From NCBI GenBank assembly GCA_030146905.1, contig JASLAV010001002.1:1-14095 (forward strand): a stretch of DNA of 14,095 nt, given 5' to 3'. The notes beneath the pieces are model-generated. The model had not been told where the DNA came from. It searched no databases and saw only the letters and a list, made by a program, of their open reading frames with translations. A program made the position numbers and the translations under genes. The stretch comes from Lentzea sp. Its GTDB lineage: Bacteria > Actinomycetota > Actinomycetes > Mycobacteriales > Pseudonocardiaceae. Shown here piece by piece: positions 1 to 7,503 of this stretch (its first letter is position 1; the number at the start of each line of letters is the position of its first letter).

Positions 1-1056
1 TACGAGCGGCACGCCGAGCCGGACAGCCCGCCGATGCGCGGCGCGGACCCGGCGATCGTGCTCGTGCCCGGCGTCGGCATGTTCAGCTTCGGCCGCGACA
101 AGCAGACCGCGCGGGTCGCGGGCGAGTTCTACGTCAACGCCATCAACGTGATGCGGGGCGCGGAGTCGGTCTCGCGGTACGCGCCGATCGAGGAACGTGA
201 GAAGTTCCGCATCGAGTACTGGGCCTTGGAAGAGGCCAAGCTGCGGCGGATGCCGAAGCCCAAGCCGCTGGCCACCCGCGTCGCGCTGGTCACCGGTGGT
301 GGGTCCGGCATCGGGCGTGCGGTCGCGGAACGGCTGGCGGCCGAGGGCGCGTGCGTCGTGGTCGCCGACCGCGACGGGGACAGCGCGCGTGCGGTCGCGG
401 AGGGCATCGGGTCCTCGGACGTGGCGGTGCCCGTCACCGTCGACGTCACCGACGCCGCCGGCATCGCCGAGGCGTTCAGGGCGGCGGTGCTCGCGTTCGG
501 CGGCGTGGACCTGGTGGTCAACAACGCCGGTCTGTCGATCTCCAAACCGCTCGCGGAGACCACGGAGGCCGACTGGGACCTCCAGCACGACGTGATGGCC
601 AAGGGCTCGTTCCTGGTCTCGCGGCAGGCGGCGAAGGTCATGCGCGACCAGGGCACCGGCGGCGACATCATCTACATCTCCAGCAAGAACGCGGTCTTCG
701 CCGGGCCGAACAACGTCGCCTACGGTGCGGCCAAGGCGAACCAGGCGCACCAGGTCCGGCTGCTCGCGGCCGAGCTCGGCGAGGACGGCATCCGCGTCAA
801 CGGCATCAACCCCGACGGCGTGGTCCGCGGCTCCGGCATCTTCGCGGGCGGCTGGGGTGCCCAGCGCGCGGCCGTCTACGGCGTGCCGGAGGAGAAGCTG
901 GGCGAGTTCTACGCCCAGCGCACGCTGCTCAAGCGGGAGGTGCTGCCCTCGCACGTGGCGGCGGCGGTGGTCGCCCTGACGGCGGGCGACCTGTCGCTCA
1001 CGACAGGCCTGCACGTGCCGGTCGACGCCGGTGTGGCAGCGGCGTTCCTGCGATGA
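1..1056 (+). CDS. rhaEW: Bifunctional rhamnulose-1-phosphate aldolase / short-chain dehydrogenase (L-lactaldehyde dehydrogenase), 5' end outside window
   Basis: The frame is open from base 1 (Y-E-R-H-A-E-P...), so only the C-terminal 351 residues are present; the family is usually about 680 residues. Residues 1 to about 85 are the end of the class II aldolase part and the linker (VGMFSFGRDKQTARVAGEFY, then a YAPIEEREKFRIEYWALEEAKL stretch). From about base 265 a complete short-chain dehydrogenase domain follows: nucleotide-binding TGGGSGIG at 292-315, NNAG at 520-531, catalytic Ser in the ISSKNAV segment near 676, and YxxxK with Tyr at 721-723 and Lys at 733-735. The family splits rhamnulose-1-phosphate into DHAP and L-lactaldehyde and oxidises the aldehyde to lactate in the cytoplasm. 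Its TGA overlaps the next start as ATGA (1053-1056), so it is translationally coupled to rhaB. The name rhaD is also used for this fusion. The assignment rests on the fusion architecture plus the rhaB neighbour. Confidence 0.93.
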   Translation, partial: YERHAEPDSPPMRGADPAIVLVPGVGMFSFGRDKQTARVAGEFYVNAINVMRGAESVSRYAPIEEREKFRIEYWALEEAKLRRMPKPKPLATRVALVTGGGSGIGRAVAERLAAEGACVVVADRDGDSARAVAEGIGSSDVAVPVTVDVTDAAGIAEAFRAAVLAFGGVDLVVNNAGLSISKPLAETTEADWDLQHDVMAKGSFLVSRQAAKVMRDQGTGGDIIYISSKNAVFAGPNNVAYGAAKANQAHQVRLLAAELGEDGIRVNGINPDGVVRGSGIFAGGWGAQRAAVYGVPEEKLGEFYAQRTLLKREVLPSHVAAAVVALTAGDLSLTTGLHVPVDAGVAAAFLR

Positions 1057-2375
1057 CAGCGGTCGCGGCGGTCGACCTCGGCGCGTCCAGCGGCCGCGTG
1101 GTGCGCGGGATCGTCACCGATGACGGCGTGCGCGTCGAGGAGGTGCACCGGTTCGCCAACGGACCGGTGCCCCGTCAAGGCACCCTGCACTGGGACGTGC
1201 CCGTCCTGCACCGCGAGGTGCTCGCCGGGCTCGCGCTCGCCGGCGAGGTCGCGAGCATCGGCATCGACAGCTGGGCCGTCGACTACGGCCTGCTCGGCGC
1301 CGACGGCCGGTTGCTCGGCGACCCGGTGTGCTACCGCGACTCCCGCACCGACGGCATCACGCCGGTCGACGGCCTGTACGAGATCAACGGGGTGCAGTTC
1401 CAGCCGTTCAACACGATGTTCCAGCTCATGGCGGAACCGCTGCTCCCCCGGGCGTCCCAGCTCCTGCTGATCCCCGACCTGCTCTCCTACTGGCTGACGG
1501 GGGAACGCGGCGCCGAGTACACCAACGCCACCACGACCGGCCTGATCGACGTCCGCACCGGACGGTGGTCGGCGGCGCTCACCCGCGACCTGCCGCCCGG
1601 CCTGCTGCCCGACCTGCGCCACCCCGGCGACCCGGCAGGCACGTACCACGGCGTCCCGGTCACCGCCGTCGGGTCGCACGACACCGCTTCCGCCGTGGTC
1701 GCCGTGCCCGCCGAGAACGAGCGCTTCGCGTACATCTCGTGCGGCACCTGGTCGTTGGTCGGCGTCGAGCTCGACTCCCCCGTGCTCACGCGGGAGAGCA
1801 GGGCGGCCAACTTCACCAACGAGGGCGGTGTCGACGGCACGATCCGCTACCTCCGCAACGTGATGGGCCTGTGGCTGTTGCAGGAAAGCCTGCGGGTGTG
1901 GGACACCTCGCTCGAACCGCTGCTGCGGGCGGCGGCCGACGCGACGGGGTCGGTGTTCGACCCGAACGACCCGGTGTTCCTGCCGCCGGGTGACATGCCC
2001 GCCAGGATCCAGCGGTGGTGCGGGAGGACCATGACCAGGCCGGAGATCGTGCGGTCCATCCTGGACAGTCTGGCACTGGCGCACCGCGACGCCGTGCTGG
2101 ACGCCCAGCGGTTGTCCGGCAAGGAGGTCGACGTCGTGCACGTCGTCGGCGGCGGCTCGCGCAACGAGCTGCTGTGCCAGCTCACCGCCGACGCCTGCGG
2201 GCTGCCCGTGGTCGCGGGCCCTGCCGAGGCGACGGCGCTGGGCAACGTCCTGGTGCAGGCGCGTGCCGTGGGCGCGGCGTCCGGCTCGCTCGCCGACCTC
2301 AGGAGGCTGGTCCGGCAGTCCCAGCCGCTGCGGCGTTTTCTGCCGCGCACCGTCGAACAGCGTCGAACGGATTGA
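1053..2375 (+). CDS. rhaB: Rhamnulokinase (FGGY carbohydrate kinase)
   Basis: A 440-residue cytoplasmic kinase that phosphorylates L-rhamnulose to rhamnulose-1-phosphate. The start is the ATG at 1053 inside the ATGA overlap; the frame is open further upstream but that is a shadow of the preceding gene. The N-terminus has the FGGY phosphate-1 loop AVDLGASSGRV. The rhamnulokinase-typical substrate segment INGVQFQPFNTMFQL lies near residues 111-125, followed by VGSHDTASAV near 207, YISCGTWSLVGVEL near 226 and NFTNEGGVDGTIRYLRN near 252. The adenosine motif VVGGGSRNELLCQLTADACG and the PAEATALGN segment lie near the C-terminus. It is shorter than E. coli RhaB (489 residues) but all FGGY motifs are present. 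The substrate call is firm because of the QFQPFNT signature and coupling to the rhamnulose-1-phosphate aldolase gene. No isomerase gene is visible; it may lie upstream. Confidence 0.95.
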   Translation: MTAVAAVDLGASSGRVVRGIVTDDGVRVEEVHRFANGPVPRQGTLHWDVPVLHREVLAGLALAGEVASIGIDSWAVDYGLLGADGRLLGDPVCYRDSRTDGITPVDGLYEINGVQFQPFNTMFQLMAEPLLPRASQLLLIPDLLSYWLTGERGAEYTNATTTGLIDVRTGRWSAALTRDLPPGLLPDLRHPGDPAGTYHGVPVTAVGSHDTASAVVAVPAENERFAYISCGTWSLVGVELDSPVLTRESRAANFTNEGGVDGTIRYLRNVMGLWLLQESLRVWDTSLEPLLRAAADATGSVFDPNDPVFLPPGDMPARIQRWCGRTMTRPEIVRSILDSLALAHRDAVLDAQRLSGKEVDVVHVVGGGSRNELLCQLTADACGLPVVAGPAEATALGNVLVQARAVGAASGSLADLRRLVRQSQPLRRFLPRTVEQRRTD

Positions 2376-2401
2376 CTCCGTTTCGCGGGCGCTCCTAGGT
2401 T
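2372..2401 (+). promoter_or_regulatory. Probable sigma-A-type promoter of the SGNH esterase gene
   Basis: TTGACT (2372-2377) and TAGGTT (2396-2401) are separated by 18 bases, a good fit to a housekeeping actinomycete promoter. The -35 box overlaps the TGA stop of rhaB. The predicted start near 2408 leaves a leader of about 24 bases before the ATG at 2432, containing the ribosome binding site GAAAGGGG (2416-2423). The pattern is seen; use in the cell is inferred. Confidence 0.45.
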
Positions 2402-2431
2402 GAGTCGCGTCCGCTGAAAGGGGCGTGCAGG

Positions 2432-3667
2432 ATGCGCAGGCGTTCGTTCCTCGGTCTGGCCGTCACGGGCGCGCTCACCCCCGCTGTCGCACAGGCGGCA
2501 CCCGGTGAGCGCTGGGTCCACACCTGGACGGCGATGCCCCAGCTCACCGAGCCGCACAACATGCCACCGCCGCCCTTCACCGACGGCGAGCTGGTGATGG
2601 CGGACGCGACCCTGCGCCAGACCGTGCGGGTCACGGCCGGTGGCCGGCGGATGCGGCTGAGGTTCAGCAACGCGTTCGGTGGCGCCGTCCTGCCGCTCAC
2701 CTCCGTCACCGTGGCTCTCCCGGCGGGTGGCGGCGCGGGGGTCAGCGCGATCGAGCCTGGCACCGCGCGACGGGTGACGTTCAACGGACGGTCCTACGTG
2801 GACGTTCGCATCGGCGCACTGGCGGTGTCCGACCCGCTGGACTTCGTCCTGGTTCCTGGCACGAACCTCACCGTCACCGTGCACCTCGCGCGCGGCCAGG
2901 CGTCCAGCCGGATCACCTCGCACCCCGGCTCCCGCACCACGTCGCACCTGCTGGCCGGCGACCACGTCTCGTCCGCCGACCTGCCGGGCGCCACGCCGAC
3001 CGACCACTGGTACTTCCTGAGCGGCGTCGAGGTGCTGCGCTCGCGGACCTCCGGGGTCGTCGTCATCGGCGACTCGCTGACCGACGGCCGGGGTTCCACC
3101 ACCAACGGCAACGACCGCTGGCCGGACCAGCTCTTCGACCGGCTGCGCCACCACGACGTCGCCGTGCTGAACCAGGCGGCCGGCGGCAACAGGGTCCTCG
3201 ACGACGGCCTGGGCCCCAGCGTCCTGGCCCGCCTTGACCGCGACCTGCTGGCGCAGAGCGGGGTGCGGTGGCTCATCCTGTTCGAGGGTGTCAACGACAT
3301 CGGCACCGCCGCGCCCACGGCCGCGGCGCAGCAGACCGTCGCAGAGGACCTGATCGCGGCCTACCAGCAGATCGCCGACCGCGCCCACGCCCGCGACATC
3401 GAGGTGTACGGCGCGACGCTGCTCCCGTTCGGCGGCAGCAACTACGACGACCCCGACGGCTTCCGCGAGTCGGCCAGGCAGGTGGTGAACCGCTGGATCC
3501 GCACGAGCCGCCGGTTCGACGCCGTCCTCGACTTCGACGCCGCGGTCCGCGACCCCGCCGCTCCGCGACGGCTGCTGCCCGTCGCGGACGTCGGCGACCA
3601 CCTGCACCTCACCCCGGCCGGGTACCGCATGCTCGCGCAGGCGGTACCCCTCAAGCTGTTGAGGTGA
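2432..3667 (+). CDS. Exported SGNH/GDSL hydrolase (XynE-like acyl/acetyl esterase)
   Basis: A 411-residue protein with a short leader, RRRSFLGLAVTGALTPAVAQA, that fits the Tat pattern (RRxFL) and probably cleaves after AQA near residue 23. Residues about 28-200 form the beta-rich N-terminal part seen in XynE-like arylesterase/acylhydrolases (WVHTWTAMPQL opening). The SGNH core follows: block I VVVIGDSLTDGRG with nucleophile Ser215, Gly of the AAGGNR block near 250, Asn288 in GVNDIG, and DHLHLTP with Asp389 and His392. All four SGNH residues are present, so it should be active. The start ATG has GAAAGGGG 8 bases upstream. It lies 56 bases after rhaB on the same strand, probably with its own promoter. 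Removal of acetyl or other acyl groups from plant cell-wall glycans is the likely role given the rhamnose and GH78 context, but the substrate cannot be read from sequence. Confidence 0.88.
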   Translation: MRRRSFLGLAVTGALTPAVAQAAPGERWVHTWTAMPQLTEPHNMPPPPFTDGELVMADATLRQTVRVTAGGRRMRLRFSNAFGGAVLPLTSVTVALPAGGGAGVSAIEPGTARRVTFNGRSYVDVRIGALAVSDPLDFVLVPGTNLTVTVHLARGQASSRITSHPGSRTTSHLLAGDHVSSADLPGATPTDHWYFLSGVEVLRSRTSGVVVIGDSLTDGRGSTTNGNDRWPDQLFDRLRHHDVAVLNQAAGGNRVLDDGLGPSVLARLDRDLLAQSGVRWLILFEGVNDIGTAAPTAAAQQTVAEDLIAAYQQIADRAHARDIEVYGATLLPFGGSNYDDPDGFRESARQVVNRWIRTSRRFDAVLDFDAAVRDPAAPRRLLPVADVGDHLHLTPAGYRMLAQAVPLKLLR

Positions 3668-3676
3668 AAGATCCCA

Positions 3677-3768
3677 AGGGCGTGTCCCGTGAGTCCGTTC
3701 GATGAGAGTCACGGTCGAGCGTCTCGGAGGCCGCGACTATCGCGGACGAGGCTCACGGGACACGCCCT
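3677..3768. repeat. 92-bp element with perfect 17-bp inverted ends (MITE-like or bidirectional terminator)
   Basis: AGGGCGTGTCCCGTGAG at 3677-3693 is the exact reverse complement of CTCACGGGACACGCCCT at 3752-3768. Between the arms lie two further hairpins: CCGTGA (3687-3692) with TCACGG (3709-3714), competing with the outer stem, and CCGCGA-CTA-TCGCGG within the ccgcgactatcgcgg stretch on the 3721 line. It begins 9 bases after the SGNH esterase stop, and its right end overlaps by two bases the TAG stop of the convergent small secreted gene. No convincing target duplication flanks it and there is no T-run after either arm. It could be a non-autonomous insertion element (MITE) or a shared terminator for the two convergent genes. 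Confidence 0.75.
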
Positions 3769-4222
3769 AGGCGTACGGGTTGCGGCCAGAGAGCCCGCCC
3801 ACCTTGCACGGGCCGTTCGACGCGTCGCGGCACACGACGACACCCAGGTAGGTGATCGAGTCGCCGCTGATCGACCACGTCAGGTTGTTGTACGTCGAGT
3901 AGTCCCCTTCGTCGCAACCGGAGTAGTCGTACCGGTGCGTCGGCGTGGTGTCGGGGTAGCCCGACCCGTTGTAGAACAGGAAGTAGGCGTAAACCGGCTT
4001 GGCGTCACAACCCCAGTCGGACACGATCAGGTCGATGTTCCCGATCGAGCTCCGCCCGGTCCACTCGAACGACGCACCGGCGTACCCGTAGTCCTGCCCC
4101 GAGTAGATGAAGTCACTCGCGGCGGCACCGGCCGGCGGCGTGTTCAAGGCGATGACCGACAACGCCACCGCGGCGGTGGCCGCCACCCGGCTGACCAGCT
4201 TGCTGAAGCTTCTCGAACCCAT
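3767..4222 (-). CDS. Small secreted four-cysteine protein, function unknown
   Basis: A 151-residue protein starting at the ATG at 4222. An in-frame TTG five codons upstream (4237) or the next TTG (4234) is possible and lies closer to the only SD-like run, GGTGGA, so the start is uncertain. The N-terminus is a clear Sec signal peptide: basic SRSFSKLVSR, hydrophobic VAATAAVALSVIAL, cleavage probably after AGA or GAA. The mature part of about 115 residues is rich in Tyr, Gly, Asp and Ser and has four Cys (SDWGCDAK, YDYSGCDEGD, VVVCRDA, GPCKVGG), enough for two disulfides. I recognise no family. It is the only gene here ending in TAG; that codon straddles the end of the inverted-repeat element. 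Its base composition is lower in GC than its neighbours (36 of 60 G/C at 3961-4020). A secreted binding or inhibitor-like protein is possible but unproven. Confidence 0.7.
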   Translation of the reverse strand: MGSRSFSKLVSRVAATAAVALSVIALNTPPAGAAASDFIYSGQDYGYAGASFEWTGRSSIGNIDLIVSDWGCDAKPVYAYFLFYNGSGYPDTTPTHRYDYSGCDEGDYSTYNNLTWSISGDSITYLGVVVCRDASNGPCKVGGLSGRNPYA

Positions 4223-4254
4223 GCCGGAAGTCAACAACGTCCACCGCCGCCCGA

Positions 4255-4278
4255 AAAAGCCTTTGCACCTCGGTGCAA
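4255..4278 (-). terminator. Intrinsic terminator after the GH78 gene
   Basis: TTGCACC (4263-4269) and GGTGCAA (4272-4278) form a stem (6 bp around a CGAG tetraloop on the minus strand), followed on that strand by AGGC and a TTTTT run at 4255-4259. It starts 7 bases beyond the TGA of the GH78 gene. It also lies upstream of the small secreted gene, so as a near-perfect palindrome it could double as an operator, but the T-run favours a terminator. Confidence 0.65.
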
Positions 4279-4285
4279 TACCCGC

Positions 4286-7200
4286 TCAGGGAACCGGCAC
4301 CGCGGTCGCGGCCGCCGCGGCGTCGCCTCCCCCGCTGAACCTCCACCTCCCGTGCGGCACGGTCACCACCGCCACACCTCGTTGATGCGGTACGTGCACT
4401 TCGGCGGTGGAGCCCACGGGCACCTCGACGGTCAACCGCAGCACACCGTCGACCTTCGCCCACGCCACTCCGATGCGTCCGCGCACGCTCTCGAACTCCA
4501 GCCGCGCCCACGAGACACCGGCGGTCGCGTTGGGCCGGACCGTGAACGTCCGGTAGCCGGCGTCACCGGGCCGCAGCCCCGCGACGTGCTCGTACAGCCA
4601 CTGCACGACCGTGCCCTTGAAGTAGTGGTTGCGCGAGCGGGTGCCGGTGTCCCACATCTCCCACATGGTGTCGGCGCCGTTGGAGAACCAGTGGCCCCAG
4701 CTCGGGTACGACCGCTCCACGGCCATCGCGTGGGCGACGTCCGCGTGCCCGTTGTCGCTCAAGGCCTGCAGCAGCACGCTGGCACCGAGGCAGCCGACGT
4801 TGACGTGGTTGCCGTTCGCCCGCACCTCGCTCGCGAGCCTGTCCGCGACCGCCTGCACCGACCCCGCGGGCACCATTCCGAACGCCAGCGGGATCGCGTT
4901 CGACGTCTGCCGGTAGTCAGGGTCCTTGGCCGTGCGGTAGTAGCCGTCCAGGAACGCCTCGTTGAACGCGGACAACAGGCCGGCCGCCACCTCGCGGTAG
5001 CGCTGGACCGGTGTGCCGATCACGTCACCGAGCTCGGCGGTGTGCAGCAACGCGCGGTAGAGGTAGGCCGTGGCGGTGAGCCTGGTGTCCTCCGGCGGGA
5101 TGCCACCGGAACCGGGTGGCAGGAAGTCGCCCAGTGCCGTGACGGCCAGCCCGTCGCGCAGCCTGCCGATCTCCCAGTCCAGGTAGCGGGTCAGCACCGG
5201 CCAGTGCTGGGCGGGCAGCCGGTCGTCGCCGTAGGTCCGGTACATCTCGCGCAGCACGAACGGGTACACGGTCGTCCACTCGGGTGCCGGCGCCAGTTCC
5301 CGGTAGCCCCAGCCGCCGCTCGGCACGATCACCGGCAGCTGGCCGGCCGCGTCCTGGCTGTCCGCGAGGTCGCCGAGCCACTTGGTGAAGAACCGCGCCA
5401 TGCCGAACTCCGCCAGCATCGACGGCGCGCCGACCTGGGCGTCACCCGTCCAGCCGTTCTTCTCGTAGGTCGGCGTGTCGGTCGGGATGCCGTGCAGGTT
5501 GTTCGCGACGGTGCGGCGCATGGCGGCGTCGTACTGCTCGAACAACGGCTCCGAGCAGCGGAAGGTGCTCACACTCGGCACGCCGGAGTGCACGACGCGA
5601 CCGATCAGCTTCGGCGCCGCGGCCAGGCCGGTCACCTCGACGTAGCGGAAGCCCTTGTAGGAGAACTTCGGCTCCCAGGTCTCCTCCCGACCGGCGCAGA
5701 TGTACTCGTCGAGCTGGATGCGACCGCCGGTGACGTGACCGTTCTCCATGTGCACGGTGCCGTCGGAGCTCAGGGTCTCGCCGTGCTTGAGCCGGACGAC
5801 GGTTCCCGCCGGCGCGGTGACGGTGAGCTGCGTCCAGCCGGACGTCGTGCGGCCCATGTCGGCCACGAACACACCGGGCTTCGGCTGGGTGACCGCGACC
5901 GGGGTGACCGACTCGACCACGCGGATCGGTTCGTGCTCCTGCGCTTTGAGCGTGCCCCTCGGAGCGGGCCGGACAGGTGCGGTACGCCACCCGCCGTCGT
6001 CGAAGCCGGGTTTGGTCCAGTCCTTCGGCGCGAGACGGGCGTCGTAGGTCTCGCCGGTGTAGAGCGAGTTCGACACGGTGGGGCCGTCGGTCAGCCGCCA
6101 CGACCCGTCGGACGTGATGGTCGTGCGGGTGCCGTCCGGGTGGTCGATCTCCAGCTGTGCCAGCAGTTTCGGCTCGTCGTGCCACGGTGGCCGCTCCCAG
6201 CGCCACACGTTCGGCGTCTTCATGCCGTAGAAGCCGCGGCCCAGCGTCACGCCGATCGCGTTGCCGCCGGAGCGGACCAGGCCGGTGACGTCGTGCGTCG
6301 CGTACAGGACGGTGTTGTCGTAGTCGGTGAAGCCGGGGTCGAGCACGCGGTCGCCGACGCGGCGGCCGTTGATCTCGGTCTCGTGGTAGGCGAGGCCGGA
6401 GACGTACAGCCGGGCGCGCACGACCGGCTTGCCCACCGAGAACTCCTTGCGCAGCAACGGCGCCGGCTGCTCCGCCACCGTGACGTTCGCTCCCCACGGA
6501 CCCTGGCCGTACGGGTCGAGCACGGTCGCCGGTGCCCACACCGAGTCGTCGAAGCCCGGTGTCTGCCAGCCGGGCTGCTCGGTGGCCGCCACCTTCCAGC
6601 CGGGGCCGGTGACGATCTCGCGCCGACCGTCCGGCAGGTCGGCGACGAGCCGCAGCAGGAATCCCGCCGGGCCCTCCGAACGGTTGGTGGCCCGCGCGGC
6701 CAGCACGATCCGCCTGCCCGCCAGCCGGGTGACGTCCGCGCGCTGCCCGACCTTCCAGACGTCGACCTGCTCCGGCACGTGCAGCACTTCTGACCCGTTG
6801 ACGTACAGCGTGAAGTCGTCGTCGGCCGTCGCGACGAGCCTGGCGTGCACCGCGTCGGCCGGCAGGTCCAGCACGGCGCGGAACCACCGGCTTTCCGCCG
6901 GGGTGGTGTCCGACCAGATCCACCTGGCGCCGGTGAAGCCGAGCGACGCGTCCGCGGCACCGATCCACCTCGCCTGCCACGGGGTGCCGAGCAGTGCCGT
7001 CTCCCACCAGTTCGTCGTGCTCCACGCCGACGGCCGGTTCGCGCCGTCCCACACCCGCACGCGCCAGTGGTACCGCGTGCGGGGCTTGAGCTCCTTGCCG
7101 CCGTAGGCGATTCCCGTGCTGCGGTCGGAACGCACGCGGCCGGACTGCCACACGTCGGCCCGTCCCGGCGCGGTGCCGACCTCCACCTCGTAGGCGGTCT

Positions 7201-7411
7201 GACGCGCACCGGTGCCGTCGGCCGCGAGCACCCATCCCAGGCGAGGCGCGGCGACGTCGGTGCCCAGCAGCGTTTCCGCGTACTCGACGGTGGTGCGCAC
7301 GACTCGCACACCACCAGCCTGGTCCCCGACGGCCGCGCCGGCCACCCCCACCGGTAGCGCTGTCGCGGTCAGCCCGACGGCCGATGACCTGAGGAACACC
7401 CGTCTGCGCAC
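4286..7411 (-). CDS. Exported alpha-L-rhamnosidase, GH78
   Basis: A 1041-residue retained-length GH78 enzyme that releases terminal alpha-L-rhamnose. The start is a GTG with AGGTGGAGG just upstream. The leader RRRVFLRSSAVGLTATALP fits the Tat motif (RRxFL), so export of a folded enzyme is likely. Order: Ig-like N domain about 35-140 (ending in YHWRVRVWDGANRPSAWS); beta-sandwich about 150-310 with ADDDFTLYVNGSEV; rhamnosidase N domain about 317-490 (YVSGLAYHETEINGRRVGD); beta domain about 500-610; (alpha/alpha)6 catalytic domain about 610-940; C-terminal beta domain to 1041. Glu650 in YEKNGWTGDAQ matches the family general acid, and Glu918 in DTMWEMWDTG matches the general base, close in position to the pair in Streptomyces avermitilis Rha78A (Glu636, Glu895). 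It is monocistronic: promoter and operator upstream, terminator downstream. It supplies rhamnose for the RhaB/RhaEW pathway at the left of the window. Confidence 0.95.
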   Translation of the reverse strand: MRRRVFLRSSAVGLTATALPVGVAGAAVGDQAGGVRVVRTTVEYAETLLGTDVAAPRLGWVLAADGTGARQTAYEVEVGTAPGRADVWQSGRVRSDRSTGIAYGGKELKPRTRYHWRVRVWDGANRPSAWSTTNWWETALLGTPWQARWIGAADASLGFTGARWIWSDTTPAESRWFRAVLDLPADAVHARLVATADDDFTLYVNGSEVLHVPEQVDVWKVGQRADVTRLAGRRIVLAARATNRSEGPAGFLLRLVADLPDGRREIVTGPGWKVAATEQPGWQTPGFDDSVWAPATVLDPYGQGPWGANVTVAEQPAPLLRKEFSVGKPVVRARLYVSGLAYHETEINGRRVGDRVLDPGFTDYDNTVLYATHDVTGLVRSGGNAIGVTLGRGFYGMKTPNVWRWERPPWHDEPKLLAQLEIDHPDGTRTTITSDGSWRLTDGPTVSNSLYTGETYDARLAPKDWTKPGFDDGGWRTAPVRPAPRGTLKAQEHEPIRVVESVTPVAVTQPKPGVFVADMGRTTSGWTQLTVTAPAGTVVRLKHGETLSSDGTVHMENGHVTGGRIQLDEYICAGREETWEPKFSYKGFRYVEVTGLAAAPKLIGRVVHSGVPSVSTFRCSEPLFEQYDAAMRRTVANNLHGIPTDTPTYEKNGWTGDAQVGAPSMLAEFGMARFFTKWLGDLADSQDAAGQLPVIVPSGGWGYRELAPAPEWTTVYPFVLREMYRTYGDDRLPAQHWPVLTRYLDWEIGRLRDGLAVTALGDFLPPGSGGIPPEDTRLTATAYLYRALLHTAELGDVIGTPVQRYREVAAGLLSAFNEAFLDGYYRTAKDPDYRQTSNAIPLAFGMVPAGSVQAVADRLASEVRANGNHVNVGCLGASVLLQALSDNGHADVAHAMAVERSYPSWGHWFSNGADTMWEMWDTGTRSRNHYFKGTVVQWLYEHVAGLRPGDAGYRTFTVRPNATAGVSWARLEFESVRGRIGVAWAKVDGVLRLTVEVPVGSTAEVHVPHQRGVAVVTVPHGRWRFSGGGDAAAAATAVPVP

Positions 7412-7435
7412 GTCGCCTCCACCTTCGTCGCTGGA

Positions 7436-7447
7436 TGAAACGTTTCA
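7436..7447. promoter_or_regulatory. LacI-family-type operator upstream of GH78
   Basis: TGAAACGTTTCA is a perfect 12-bp palindrome with the central CG typical of LacI/GalR-family operators. It lies 25 bases before the GTG start of the GH78 gene and downstream of its candidate promoter, a position suited to repression. The regulator gene is not in the window; a rhamnose-responsive LacI-family repressor is an inference. Confidence 0.7.
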
Positions 7448-7465
7448 ATCTCGGCGGCGAGGCAC

Positions 7466-7494
7466 AGCGTGTTCGGTGCGTTGCAGTGTGTCAA
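7466..7494 (-). promoter_or_regulatory. Candidate promoter of the GH78 gene
   Basis: On the minus strand a perfect -35 hexamer TTGACA (7489-7494) is followed after 17 bases by CACGCT (7466-7471), which keeps only the most conserved A and T of a -10 box. The predicted start near 7459 would put the TGAAACGTTTCA operator at about +12 to +23. The -35 is convincing, the -10 weak. Confidence 0.4.
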
Positions 7495-7503
7495 GAAGCA
7501 CAG

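Noticed and set aside
1847..3712. 621-codon minus-strand open frame opposite rhaB and the SGNH esterase
   Set aside because: Antisense shadow; the plus strand carries intact FGGY and SGNH motifs.
3694..3751. Transposase remnant inside the inverted-repeat element
   Set aside because: Only 58 bases, made of small hairpins, with no coding similarity I can see; at most a non-autonomous element.
3689..6793. 1034-codon plus-strand open frame antisense to the GH78 gene
   Set aside because: Its translation is low-complexity Arg/Val/His/Gly-rich sequence with no domain, typical of the antisense shadow of a GC-rich gene; the minus strand encodes a full GH78 enzyme with both catalytic Glu.
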